From Macquaria australasica (taxonomy: Eukaryota > Chordata > Actinopteri > Centrarchiformes > Percichthyidae), in the NCBI GenBank assembly GCA_005408345.1, contig SEMN01000594.1:246084-310083 (forward strand): a stretch of DNA of 64,000 bases, in the 5' to 3' direction. The position numbers and the translations under genes are program-made. Under the pieces are notes generated by a model. That model saw nothing but the letters and a program-made list of their open reading frames with translations. It was not told where the DNA came from and did no database searches. Positions 47,401 through 59,737 of this stretch are shown piece after piece; positions within the stretch are counted from its first letter, which is position 1, and each line of letters starts with the position of its first letter.

Positions 47401-48735
47401 AAGCACTTCACTCTCTTTCAAACCGCAGCAGTTTTCAGGTTTGCCCAGCATCTGGAACCCACACAAATACAACTCCGTCACATCTGCAGTAAATCTACGT
47501 TACACGACAGAATGGTGACACAAGTTGATATGCTGCACTACAACCTCTTACGACATGCTATGATTGTGTCAGGTCATTTTGGTTAAGACATCCATCCTCA
47601 CTGAAACGCGCTAAACAATAAGAAAAATGTCTTCTCCTCACATTTTTTCAGGTGGGAAATTACAAAACTACTACAAAATCACAACCAACGTCTGGGAAGG
47701 AGCGAGACAGACACACTGCTGCATCAAGACGTTGATCAAATCTCTATTTTACAATCGCAAAGTCTGAGAAAATAAACATAAATCTGATCAGGCTTACGTA
47801 ATTATTTACCAAAAGCTTTTTAAAATGTGAGGAGGGTGGTTTTAGACTTTAGACACTCTGGAGGCTGCATTCAGGTTAAAAAGCGCCATTTTCGGGCTTA
47901 ATGTGGACATATTCTCCGCCTCCTTTCCACGAGCCCCTCACCTTCCTCAGGTCTCCCCTGGAGCAGTACTCCATGGCCAACAGTGGAAGATCATTTAAGG
48001 CTATGTGCTCCATTTCATCTGGGACATCTCGGGCTGTCACAACATTGATGTGATTTAACCTGAGTGAGAAAGGAGGAGGAGTCGTTACTACATTACTATT
48101 TAAAGATGCACAGTCAGTCATCCAGTGCTACAATCCCTGCACAACACTTCAGATGTCATATTTGATCTGACTGAATGTCTGCAGGTTCCTTTGGGCAATT
48201 AATAACTTATAATAACTGTGAATAAATATCACCATTGTGGCATCACTGTGTAATGACTTTAAGTCAATGTGCTAGATAAATAAACTGTCCACACAGGAAG
48301 AAAAGTGTATAAAAGTAAGTCAAACTTTTTCATGATCTGGATTTCTCTGCTCCATCTGCCCTTATTCCTTGGTGTGAGCTCTAGACGGCACATTTTCACA
48401 GCTAGTTTTTCATTTGTTTCCTACAAAACAGACAGCAGAAATTCCATTATCACACCAGCACATGAACTCATACCCAAAAACAGCAGGTTTGTGTGTAGTT
48501 TTTGAGCAGTAGTCACAACAAATAGGAAGTAGGCCAGTGGTGATGCAGTTGTACAACACTGGTTATTTTTCTTCCCTTTTTAAATGAGGTTTGGTGTCAC
48601 GGTGTCGGGGCTGTCCGGCCTCAAACTCACATGATGTTGGTAGAGATAAACGTGGGCAAAGCCGCCCATTCCCAGCCTCTCCTTCAGCTCCCAGTCCCCG
48701 CAGCTCTGGTTCTGCCTGAAGGGGGGTTTCTCCAT
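35948..48735 (-). CDS. chuk: Inhibitor of NF-kB kinase alpha, IKK-alpha (21 exons)
   Basis: Serine/threonine kinase of the IKK complex, which phosphorylates IkB and drives non-canonical NF-kB signalling through p100 processing. All 21 exons join in frame to 762 residues (human CHUK about 745) with stop TAA 35948-35950. Domain order is kinase, ubiquitin-like, helical scaffold/dimerisation, NEMO-binding end. The activation loop DLDQGSLCTSFVGTLQYL keeps both regulatory serines. APELFENKPYTVTVDYWSFG and GVSLDPRKPAAQCVLDGV fit IKK-alpha better than IKK-beta, although the segment at 46044-46151 (VEDLNGEVRF) looks intermediate. The ATG has A at -3 and G at +4. The glycine loop reads GMGGFA, with alanine for the third glycine. 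The gene is convergent with adam8. Confidence 0.95.
36092..36206 (-). repeat. Imperfect hairpin in the last chuk intron
   Basis: Positions 36092-36113 pair with 36185-36206 at 21 of 22 bases (core ctctccagaatgaactg). Beyond an internal loop the stem continues with cgtgtg (about 36123) against cacacg (about 36173). It lies just upstream of the terminal coding exon. Confidence 0.75.
37510..37985 (+). repeat. Dispersed element family A, complete-looking copy in chuk intron
   Basis: It runs from tatcaccaactctgcggttc to gctgcccccaagtggccaaa and contains ctcagcaccaaacagcagac and gcaactagctggtgaacata. The copies at 3660-4105 (inverted) and 31180-31510 share these words in the same order. Confidence 0.6.
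38397..38430 (-). repeat. (CT)n microsatellite serving as a polypyrimidine tract
   Basis: On the minus strand 17 CT units end in TTCAG directly before the chuk exon at 38392. Here the repeat strengthens the acceptor instead of replacing it. Confidence 0.9.
38610..38860. repeat. Family D repeat in chuk intron
   Basis: Contains attaattgattgacagaaaa, ccagcaaaaatgccaaatat, attgtgaggatttcctgttt and cttatatttt-like words, then agcagaagccactaatgaatg toward tcactagctgcagcct. The same order occurs at 41390-41690. Confidence 0.5.
39590..40115. repeat. Repeat element in chuk intron
   Basis: It starts ccattacatgttcttggacc and ends gaggagctccccagaactat plus ttggtcc. An internal block reads agccaatgcagcatgggcaa and tatattggcag-type words. 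Its edges resemble a fish DNA element with ggtcc/ggacc termini. No coding frame. Confidence 0.45.
41215..41340 (+). repeat. SINE-like fragment in chuk intron
   Basis: A tRNA B-box-like sequence (cgggtcgattccag) at about 41239 is followed by gttatgtgatctacctt and a tail tgtcaaactctcaaaataaa. The A-box half is not convincing, so it is probably a truncated tRNA-derived SINE. Confidence 0.4.
41390..41690. repeat. Family D repeat in chuk intron
   Basis: It contains caggcaaaaatgtcaaacat, aatgtgaggatttgctgctt, tttctttgtcatttctgaca and the end gattaatcgataatgaaaat plus aatcgttagttgcagcccta. This is the best-preserved right end among the five copies. Confidence 0.55.
44236..45171 (-). other. chuk: chuk ubiquitin-like domain exons
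   Basis: Blocks 44977-45171 and 44236-44338 encode VVHILNMTTAQVHSFQLTPD, ESLHSLQKRIEAETKIEV, QELLQETGVSL and RGWDSYIVYLFDKSITKYSG. This is the ubiquitin-like fold of IKK kinases, needed for catalytic activity and substrate docking. Confidence 0.92.
45712..48735 (-). other. chuk: chuk kinase-domain exons
   Basis: Blocks 48631-48735, 48326-48420, 47942-48059, 47382-47451, 47188-47276, 47029-47118, 46703-46827, 46044-46151 and 45712-45847. Landmarks in order: WELKERLGMGGFAHVYLY, LAVKMCRLEL (catalytic lysine), LLAMEYCSRGDLRK, YLHENKIIHRDLKPENIV, HKIIDLGYAKDLDQGS (DLG as in all IKKs), APELFENK, and LLQLMLKWDPVQRGG closing the fold. The second exon ends at an unusually weak donor (AAAAA|GTTTGA), required by phase. 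Confidence 0.93.
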
Positions 48736-49330
48736 CGTCGCGGCGCGAGCTGGACCAAAGACAGCGACACACGGATCAACACGACGCGACCTCTGAATCT
48801 CTAAATTAAGAAACCACCAGGCGCATAGGGATGCGGCTACATCCCGGAACAACCGTCGGGCTAACGCCAGACTACATCGATACTCGCCGATGTCAAATCA
48901 ACGTTTAGTTGCGATGTGGCACAAGTGACCCGTCTGTTCTGACAACACGACACGACACGACACGACTGAGTTAAGACAACAAAAACCACACACTCACAAA
49001 GCAAACCGCTATCTGCGTTGGCTAACAGCTAGCCGACCAACTGCCGACCTACACGTTCCGGGAAATAGACGGTGCCCCTCCGCCAGCACCGGGAAACGGA
49101 GGCTTCGGCGCCGGTTGAGCGACGTTTCAGCGACCGTTGGCGCGACGAGCTGCCGGTACGGGCGACGTTTGAGGCTTTACTTCGCGTTTCTACGACCGTG
49201 TCACGGGCCGCCGCTGCGTGCTTCCCTGCGTGACGTCACGGCTCGGGGGCGCGTTCGGCAACGCCACGCCCGCCGCGTTCAACCGGCGCTAAAAGCGTTC
49301 AACAGCGACATTTAAACAACGCGCACCGAC
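48736..49330 (-). promoter_or_regulatory. chuk: CpG-rich chuk promoter region
   Basis: Dense CpG (for example cttcggcgccggttgagcga, gcgcgttcggcaacgccacg) over about 600 bases upstream of the chuk ATG, against AT-rich DNA on the far side. No TATA box. A (CACGA)n pentamer tandem lies at about 48944-48966. This has the character of a CpG-island promoter of a broadly expressed gene. Confidence 0.65.
49231..49238. promoter_or_regulatory. Perfect CRE palindrome
   Basis: TGACGTCA, the full CREB/ATF consensus, lies within the CpG-rich block about 500 bases upstream of the chuk start codon. Confidence 0.55.
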
Positions 49331-49484
49331 ACGCAGACTGTTCTGTTTAAATCGCGTGTCACCGCCGCTCATGGCAAGCGGTCGATAGTCGTGTTTCCGA
49401 TCACTTTGTCAGCCAGTGGCAGAGGCTGTGCATCAGTATGTCACACTTGGTTTGAGCTGTTTGTCTCAAATAGTTGCATAATTT

Positions 49485-50715
49485 AGCGATACAGTGGTGG
49501 AATAAGTGCTCAGATATTTTGAGTAAGTACTTAAAGTACATAAAGTAAAAGTACTCATCATCTTACTGTAGTTTTAATTATTGATGCATTAATTGATGTG
49601 CACATCGCTTCAGTGGTAAAGGTGGGGCTAATTTTAACTACTTAATATCCTGCTGGGTAGCTTAATCTATAATAATACATCATAATCGATGTGTTGATTA
49701 TATTTTGTATTAATGATCTGAATCTGCAAAGTGACTAGTAACTAATAACTATATGTAGTGGAGTAAAAAATACAATACTTCCCTCTGAACGTAGTATAAA
49801 ATGGAAAGACTCAAGCAAAGTACAAGTACCTCAGATGTGTACAGTACTTGATGTAAATGTACTTAGTTGTTTGTCGTGTTCTTGGTAAGCCTTATTATAA
49901 TTATTGTTATATTTTGTTATATTTGATAGAATAAAAATAATGTATGTAACAGCCTTCAGGACTCTAAAGGTAAACAGAGCGTTTCCTTCCTAAACTCACC
50001 ATTCAAACTCATCTTGAGTATTTGGATCCATCACATACAGCATAGGTCACATCACTGTGGGCTGGAGGAAGAGTTCAGATCTTTTACTCGAGTCTATGGA
50101 GCCCAAAAGTCCCAAAAGATGATCTTTGTTTTTTATCTTGTGGGCACAAAAAGGCTGGATTACCAGCCAGGCAAAATATGGGTCCTGTATTTAATAGGCC
50201 GTGTCAAAGTCTAATTTCAAATAGTATTCTGAATTATATTGTTCTCACTTTTATGTTCCTAAATACATTTTTGTGGGTGCGTTCAATCGGGGCCCAACAG
50301 CAATTTTTTGCCAAATTACACAAGATATTGATCCATATATTGTGCGCACAGGTAATAATTTGTGAGTTTAAGATTGAAAAAACATCATATTTGAAGATTT
50401 TGGGAGCTCCATATAAGTAAAAGTAACACCACCACAATATTTTCATCACAAGTAAACGTCTTGCAGTCAAAATTTTACTTCATACATCAAAATGTAGTTA
50501 AAATATCTAAAGTAAATATTCATTATGCAGTGGTCCCTGTTAGTCATGTATTATTGGGTCATTATTGCTGATAAAGCAGCAGTTTAATATTATTACATTG
50601 ACACTGTATTTTAAATGCTCATTATTTTTTTAATTTTAATCTGCAAAGTATGCAACTGCCAAATAAATGTGGAGGAGCTCCTAAATGTTCTTACCTGAGT
50701 AAATGTACTTAAAAT
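49485..50715. repeat. Spacer between chuk and the PSD-family gene, with AGTAC-rich repeats
   Basis: 49485-49870 is a fairly complete family F element: gagtaagtacttaaagtaca at the left, and cagtacttgatgtaaatgta plus cttagttg at the right. Further family F pieces lie at 50050-50115 and 50440-50715 (tgcagtggtccctgttagtc, cttacctgagtaaatgtact). No gene was seen. Confidence 0.55.
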
Positions 50716-50749
50716 GATGTTCAGACACAGTTAAGCTTCCAAAACACTT

Positions 50750-53184
50750 TTTATTTTCATCTTCTATGCCTCCCAAAATGAGAAGCTCACGAACAACATT
50801 TCCTCGGTGAGTTTTAACAAGGCAGTGACACATGTACGTATAGCTCACTGTATGTGTAGCATAAAATGAACATTGCCTCGCCTGCACCAGTCTAAAAAAC
50901 ACTGAGATGGGATCAGATCAGACCTCTACATGTAAAAAGATTTGTATGAGCTGGCCTCGAGTCTCTAAAACACAACAGCATACAACAGCGTTAAATATTC
51001 CTTCATTCACATTGATAGAAAAAAATAAAAATAAAATGACCATGAGCTCAAGGACAGGAAAAAAATGTCGATCTACCTTATATATTAACCCTTCATTTAA
51101 TACTCTAACCATAATATAAATGAACGCAGGCCATAATATCTCATGCTTTATTTACATTCAGAAATGAGGCTTTTCGTGGGCAGAGGTGGAAACGGTACAC
51201 GAGTGCAGTGCACGTTTTAAAAAGCGTTTTAGCCCAAAACTGCTGCAGGCGTGCGCTGCTGCTTTAACAGAGGTGTTCCTGCGCTGCCAACGCAGTACAG
51301 CGGGGTGACTTTCACTCGAGCATCACAGAGCCGTCACCAGGGGAACCAGCCATTTCCATGCTAACCAGTGCCGTGGAGATCCTGCAGCTGCTCTTTGATG
51401 TAAGCGAGTGGTGGTGGGGGGGGGGGCTTGGAGACTTTGTCAAGGTGGAGGATCTGAAGAACTACTGCATCCATGCGTATTGTATGGAGTATTTAGAGAA
51501 CACAGTAGGATTATGTTTCTGCGCTCTTTGGAGTTGATTTGATTCAGTTACAGGATCTGTTTTCGGATCTTATGTCAGTGCACTCTCCAGGTATTTATTA
51601 CAAGGACTGGGTACTCTTTATTTCTTCCAATTTATATTGATTTTCAAGGTTCATTTATTTATAACAAGGTTGTACAACGAAATGCAAGCTGTAGTCCCTT
51701 CATGCTACACACACACACAAAAACAACAAACAGAAAACTATTATTTATTCTGGGCTTTTTTCAGTTAAATGAACCAATATCAGTTCTTAAAATCCCAAGA
51801 AGGATTTGTGTGATTATTTTTATTATTGATGAACCTGCGGGTTATTTCCTCGATTAATTGTTTAGTCTGTGAAAATGTTCCAAAATAGTGATAAATGCGA
51901 TTTCCGAACATCTTTAAATTTCTTCTTTTGTCTGATCAACTATTCAAAATCCAAACAGATTTCATCGACTGTCGAATATGTCAAAGAAAAGTTTGGAGAA
52001 GCAGGAACCAGCAAACATTTGGCATTTTTGCTTTAAAAAAAATGACAGCAAAGATTAATCGATTATCAAAATACTGTCGGTGCAGATGAATTTCCTTTTG
52101 ATCGACTTGATTGACGTCTGGGATTGATTCATTCTTGACCTTCTTGACGAAAAACAATAAAGTGCTCAGAAAAAGAAAAAAAAAGAACATTTGAAGAACT
52201 GCATTTTCATAAAAACTGGATTGTCAGATTTGTGCTAAATGAAATGTGCAGGTTGAGGTTGCTTGTTAGAGACGCGCCGTGTGGAAATCAAATGATTATA
52301 ACGTCCACAGAAAGGTTATTTTCAGCCAAAAGTCAACATAAATAAAAAGATATTTTAGATTCCAGGAAAAAAATCAGAGAAGTGCTTTAAAATTTATGCA
52401 ATATTGGTGTTTTTATCTGAATATTCAAGAATGACTACTTCCCCTCAGTAGACCATGAATGGCACTCAACATGAGTCCGGCCGGAGTCAAACACTATTAA
52501 TACACACGGAGCTGTAACGTCAAGTTACACAACATGAACCTTCTTTAAAACCACCATGAAAAGTGATCAAAGAAAAAAGGGGAAGTGCAGACAAGAAAAG
52601 CAGTGGATGAGATGACACATAGAGGAAAATAGTGATTATTTTCATTATCGATTAATCGTTTGCTCAACAAAACGTCAGAAAGTAGTTAAAAACGGTCTTT
52701 GAATCGCTTCTTTTGTCCGATTAACAGTCCAAAACCCAAAGATACACAGTTTCATTTTCACATAAGACAAAGAAAAGAAGGAAATACTCATAATTAAGAA
52801 GCTGGAACTGGAGGGATGTTTGGCATTCATGGTGACTTTCTGTCGATCGACTAATCAATTAATTGACTAATCGTTTCGGCTCTTAACTGCAGGCAGAGCG
52901 TGATTCGAGAGGCAAACACTATGATATGCTTCCACCTGAAATCACACTACACGTTTAGAGTTAACGACATGGGAAGTGATGCTGGATGGAAGAAGCGTCG
53001 GACAGCAGCATGCACACACACATTCACATACAGCGACACACACACACACACACACTCAAACAAACACACACAAACATCCAGAGATAACACAAACAGGTGT
53101 TGTCTCATTTAGCCCTGCAGTATCCGTCCCCCGTTCTCAGGTGAGCGGGGGTGACGCCATGCATATTCACTGCAGGTGCAGCAG

Positions 53185-53218
<34 letters not shown>

Positions 53219-55164
53219 TGTTGACAGTGCTCCCTGCTGGTCAGAAGCTGGCACTGCAGCTGCTCAAGGTGTCACTTTTAAAGCCTGAGTAGAAAATGGC
53301 TATACATCAATAACGCTATGAGGTGCATATGGCTACCAAAATCACATGATTATGGTATTCAAACCAGCCCACACCCTCTTTTATGAGTTTCATTGTCACA
53401 TCATCTTTTTTTTTTACATTCCTCACCTTTTTCATGCATCTCTGACAACAGTATCAACCCTGATCCCTTTAAAGTCATGCTATAAGGTCATAGCGAACCA
53501 TGCGCTGTCTTTGGAGTACCTCCCACGGTAGCTGAAAATCCTCTGTTTTCACTACCACGTGGCGAAATCCTGTCTCAAACACCTTTGATCACTTACTAAT
53601 ACTTGATAGGTACATAGGCGTTACTATAATACTCATATTGTGCTGAATTATTACCACCATGTAAGAAAAAAACAAAAACAACACGTGATTATTGTGTAGC
53701 GCTTTCGGGACAAACAAGAAGAAAATGTCAACTTTGAGTTGCACCTAATGCATCTTCACAACAGCGTGTTGAATATATTGTAAATATACCGTCATATATC
53801 CTACAATATAAGCTGATGGCGCCTTATATATACAACACATCCTGGATGTTTACAGAGAGTATGGGTAACATATTTCCTTTTTTATATTTTCAATATCATA
53901 TTTCATCATACACTTGACACACACAGGTGGAATAGGTTCAACATCAACAAACTGACTGTAAAATACTGTAAAAAGATTGAAAAAACAAGAACATTCAGGG
54001 TCTGCCTGGTGAGTGTTAAAATAGGGTTTATAAATGAGAGGCTATAAGTACAGACAAAGATTACACATGTTGGCTATGGCACCGGCATGAGGAGAAGGAC
54101 TAAATGACCCCAGAGAACAACTTTGCTGCCTCAAAGTAGTAAAAGGCCTAAAAGAAGCAGTACTGGATGCAGGCATGCGGATAACTGGAGAAAACAACGT
54201 TCGGCCAAGAAGTAGAAAGAAGAACAGAAGCACACCACGGGACAGAAGCCAATGCAACCTGTTCAAGTAGAGCAAAAAAAAGACCTCTCTCGATGAGATA
54301 CAGCTGCTGCACATCAGGAGAACTGCGAACTTCTGCTGACATTGTTGCCTCTAATCTGTGACTAGAGAGAAGAGGAGGGTCGAGCTGCACCACCTCATCG
54401 ACACACCCTCAACACTTCACAACTACATGTTGTGCACAGTCCGTAGATTCGACTTGGTACCACCTTCAGTGAAATACGTACAGGAGCGAGAAAGCTGTAA
54501 TGTCTGGCTCCAGCGTGGAATGTGAACACACCGCGGTGAAATAAGGAGCTGGAGTGTGATGGCTCCGTGCCACAAGTCCAGTAACTATTACAGCGCTTCA
54601 GATCAGAGTGGCGGTAGCAATTCAACTGAAATCAAACCATCAGTCGTCCTAAAATGTGATGTTTTTAAAATGCGTTAACGTGTTTGGTCCCAAAACGGAG
54701 TGAAAGGTCAAGAAACAAGGTGGGAGAACGTGGCTGGAGAGGTGCCTCGAAAGAACAAAAGGGGGAGAAAAGGAAAGGATGCTGGATGTACGTCCCTGTC
54801 GGGTGCCCTGTTCATGTATAAGCACCCTCTTCATCTCACTGCACAGTTCAAGGCTGCTGCTGCACCCAGCGAACGTTCTCAAAGACACCTCGTCTCCGCA
54901 GACCTGTGACCTCCCAGCCGTTCCTCCCACCTCCTGCACCAACGTCCTCGCTGGTGTTTCCCAGCCCTCCTCTGTTAGACAAGAAGATTGGGGTGCCGGG
55001 TAGGGCGTCGTGGTTTGGGGGAGGGCGTGGGGTAGACCCTCACTCCTGCTCCCCCTTCAAGCAGAGCTCCAAACCCTCCTGGATCTCAAATAAAAACCTA
55101 TGCAGGGAGACAGCCTGCCGCTGGCAGTGCAACGCTGTGCCACTCCCGGCGCCCCCGCCCCGTC
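50750..55164 (-). other. Presumed long 3' UTR of the PSD-family gene
   Basis: A minus-strand AATAAA at 50750-50755 is a candidate end, giving a 3' UTR of about 4.4 kb; closer signals such as the one near 51150 are possible. The stretch has no coding exons. It holds family D repeats at 51780-52100 and 52625-52885 (tcgattaatcgtttgctcaa, gtcgatcgactaatcaatta), (CA)n at about 53035-53055 and (GT)n at 53185-53209. The extent is inferred only. Confidence 0.3.
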
Positions 55165-56368
55165 TCACTTCTTGACGGCTTGCCGGTAGCTGTGTCTCTG
55201 GCCTTCCTGTCGCACCTTGCTGCTGCAGCCGCTGGCTTTGCTGCTGTTGCCCCCATCCCTGGTGCTGCTGGCCTGGCTGATCTGGCTGGCCTGGCTGCTG
55301 TCCTGCAGCGTCGGGCTGGAGTGAGCCCTCTGCAGCCCGTTGTCCTCCAGGAGCTGGGACTCGAACACAGACAGGTCATCCTCGCCGCTCCGGATCTTAG
55401 CTCGCAGCAGCATGACGTAAGTCGCGTACCGTGTTTTCTATAAAGGCGTGAGAGAGATTCAGGATTGGAAAACTGCAGCTGTAATAACGATTAAATGCTT
55501 GACTGCCTTTCCCATTTCTTTCTTTCTCTGAGTCCAGCTCACCTCAAACTCCAGATACTCATCTCGCTGGCGGTACTCTTCCAGCTCACGCCCTTTGACC
55601 TTGCGGTCAGGAGGGTAGGAGCGCAGCTCAGCCAGTTCAGTGGAGAGGGATCTGAATCGGGTTTCGTGGGATCTGACCTGCTCCTCCTGTAAAGCACAAG
55701 GTCAATACTGACATCAGGAGGGAGATGAAGGAAATAATAAACACCAGCCGTCTTTAATTACCACCAGGCCACCACGACACCCGTCCAATATTCTTGTTAG
55801 AAGAAGAGAAAGATCTCGTTGAGAAACTGAGCAGTCTGTTTACTGATGTTACTTATTAAAGTTGTGTCTTGAGTTGAGCTTCCTCTTTCACTTCCCAACA
55901 GATCGACATGAGGAATGAAATGCCTGCAATCACAGCCACTAGTGGCCACTAGTAATATATTACATTTGTGTTAAGTGGAGTGTTTATTCATGAAAATTTA
56001 ATTCTAATTACTCTGCCATTATGCTGTGAAGAATTACGTGTCAACCCCGTTTGAAAATGGCTACACAGAACAGATCATTATTTTAATTCTGAAAGATTTG
56101 TATCGGCATGCTGTAATGAATTTCACAGAATCCTAGACTTGACTCAGACCAGGTTCAGCCCCCCTCTGAGGACTTAGCTGTTAACATCAAGATACCTCAG
56201 ACAGCTTTGACATCGTCCCCGGCAGCAGCGGCCGGCTGAACTTCTTCTGGGAGCCGATGGCCGCTGGGAAGGGAGGAGCTGAGAACATGGCGGCCACCGT
56301 GTTGATCCGCGTGATCCAAGACTGCATCTGCTCCGCATTCCTGCGATGGGTGATACACGCCCACACAT

Positions 56369-56425
<57 letters not shown>

Positions 56426-56850
56426 CACAGGCACACAACAAACACACAAAAAGCAATTACAAACAGATCTTAAACTTATCAGTTCCTCTACATGGTGCTC
56501 TCATCAGCACGCTGCTTGCTTACAACATCAAAGGGATAATTATCAGAGAACTGCAGCCTCGCTGTTGACAAAGAAATTATTTTGGAGCCAATTAATGCAT
56601 GAGAGAAAAGGACCTGTTTTATACTAACAGACCCATTAGGGGCCCATGAGAAATATCAGATTGAATCAGACAGCCTTGCTTAAATCCCCGGGGAGAGACA
56701 GAGAGAGAGGAGGACGAGAGAGACAGAAAGAGGAGAGAGACACAGAGGGGTACAGTATCTGGGACAAATGCAAGCTGCAACTGGAGCACAGAGCCTGTCC
56801 TCCTGGGGGCTGAAACATGTGGCCACTCATGTGCCACTTCCTGGATCCTG

Positions 56851-56911
<61 letters not shown>

Positions 56912-59678
56912 CCACCTTGCTCTTAACATTCACCATACATCCTGTTCAACATATGTGTGCAGCATTGATCCGTGTGTGTTCTCAGCATGGGTTCTGCACA
57001 CCGTGTGCGCAGCTTGCGCTGCATGTTGTTAGCTGAGGGTGGATGCTCAGCTGGCCAGCCACAGCTACGCTACATGGCCAAAACTATGTGGACGCCATTA
57101 GTATTACACTCATATGTGACTGCTGCACATGTCATTCCAGAAACTCTTCTGGTTTCAGGCTTTCCACCAGATGTTTGATCCTGACTGGCTGCAGGGATTT
57201 GCTCCCATTCAGACACAAAGAGCAGCAGTGAGGTCCAACACTGATGTTAGTGATCAGGTCTGGTTCGCAGTCAGTGATCCAGTTCCTCCCAAAGATGTTG
57301 GATAGGGTTGAGGTCAAGTTCCTCCACACCATTTCTTCATAGAGCTGGCTTTGTGCACGAGGGGATTGTCACAATGAAACCGGAAAGGGCCTTCCCCAAA
57401 CTGTGTGTTTACATGCACATAAGTAACCAGTTTACAGTCGGCCTTCTCCAGCAAGCTGATTTCTTAAGTTACATGTAAACGAGGTACATATAAATAGAGG
57501 CAGAAGATTAGAGAAACCTGGCAGATTTCTTGGCCATGGAATCAGGTTTCTAATGTGCATTTTACAAGGCTGCAGACAGGAAAGGTAACAGCTGAGTGTG
57601 TGGATGAAAGGAGAGATAGTGACACAGAGTGGTGCTTCCTTGTATTTGAAATTCTTCTGTCCAAAGTCTGACTGAAAACAGAACTAACCGGTGATAAGTA
57701 CCTTAGTCTTAATGAGTCAATTTCTGGCACTGAACGTTTGACTGCTTCTTAAATTCAGACTTATTCATGAGGAAAAGCGCCGCTCTGTCTGTCTCCAAAA
57801 CAAGGTCAGGGGTGGGGGAGAAATCTGATTACAGATGTGCTGCATGTATACACAGATTTACAGCAACCTGGTTACTTGAGTGCATGTTACAGCACTGATT
57901 GTATGCTGTAGTATTAACATTTCCCTTCATCATTCATCAACCAAGGGGCCCAAACCTTGAAAAACAGCTCTAGACCGGAAAGTACACAAATAAGGATAAG
58001 GACTGGGGTGTCCACATACTTTTGACCACATACTGCAGTTTGGACAGAGGCTACAGGTCAGAAAAAGAAACATGGATCAAGCCTTGAGCTTGCACTCAAG
58101 ATAAGACAAGGGTCCATCTCTGCTGATTAAAGTTTGGTGTTTTCACATTGAGTTTGGTTTGAACATGCTACATACCGGCGTGTGTGTGTGTGTGTATAAC
58201 TCTCTCTATATTCTTTCAGCTCAGTGAGAAACGTAAAACAGGACTCACGGTGCCTGGAAGAGATACACCCTCCAGTCAGCGGTCCGCAGGTAGAAGACGT
58301 TGGGTCTCTTGCTGTAGTCTGAAGCCTTCATGGCCAGAGAGTGGTGGATGGACACGGCGTTCTTCAGGTCCTCCTCAGAGAGCTGTTTATCAGGCCTGTA
58401 TTCCCCCTGGCATGACAATTAACAACAAGGGGTCTCATTACTTATTAAAGTTGGCGAGCTGAACATATTTTATTGGAGAAGTGGCGAGACGGTAAAGGGT
58501 TGCATGCAAACATTAGCTACTGAAAACAACTGATTATTACAAATCTGAGAAAGTGGGGGGTCTATGATTTATATTCCAACCACAAAAACAACGTATTTGT
58601 TTTTACCCTCAATGGGGGTCTCTGATCTAAACTGATCTGGTGCTGAACTAGAGAACATTAGGGCCCGGTATTGATTGAAATACTAGTGCCGGTACAAATT
58701 CCACAACAATACTTGGCAATGGCTGCCTCCATGAGAGAAATATAACATTTTAGAAGAATTTTGACTGAAGAATGTTCATTTGACACAAGAATAAATAATC
58801 ATAACAACAAATAATGTACACAAAAACTTAGAAAGTTCTCCTTAAATGTTAATGTTAATTTGCTATAAAGTGATCGTCATTTTTCAAATTCTTTTCAGTA
58901 ACAAGAACAAACCACCCTTTTTTCTGATACCTTACTTTGAGAAATACAAAAGTTTTTTCTGCAAAATCCCTTTTTTATTTAACAAAAGAAGTCAAACTTC
59001 TCAGGTGTTAAATGTCTAAACATAATCAGATTTTTGCCTGGACAAAATAGTCTAAAATTGGCTAAAAGTTTGATTTAATTAGGGACAGACATAGACAGAC
59101 CAGACATAGAGTCTGACCAGACATCCACTCTGATACCCAGCACAAGGCAACAAAACTACGGTGTCACTACAGGCTCAAAAATCCACTTGAGCGATGTTGT
59201 ATTTTGCTCTCCACTGGCGTGACAGTGGCCTGTTATGCTGGCAGAGGTTTCCCAAATCTGTATGGCTCCTCTGCACCGTGATTGGCCGGCCTGGACATTA
59301 TGTCATAGCAATGTCATAGCACCTTTTAGACACGTAAACAGGAAATGGGCTCAATTAAGTGACTCCCTTGGAAAGATTGCTTGATGAGTCGTCACTGCGA
59401 AGATGTTCTTTTGGGTTTTTTTGTCCCTGATGTTTTGTTAAAGTAAAGCGTTTTGGGGATTGTGTGTAAGCAGGTGACACGATACAAAGAACATCTTTGT
59501 TATCCACCGTGGGGATAAAGATCCACCTTCTGTTACACATTTGTTTCTGGCATGAAAGTAAAAGAGAGCGTTTAGGGAGATGCATTTACCCGTATTCAAG
59601 TAGTAGCTGTTACAAACTGCTTCTCATGCAGCCTTTAAGACATTTATTTTTTACTGGCACAAGTATATACAGTATATA

Positions 59679-59737
<59 letters not shown>

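Noticed and set aside
56174..56936. Frames of about 90-105 residues over CA repeats
   Set aside because: Microsatellite translations; only 56196-56340 on the minus strand is coding.
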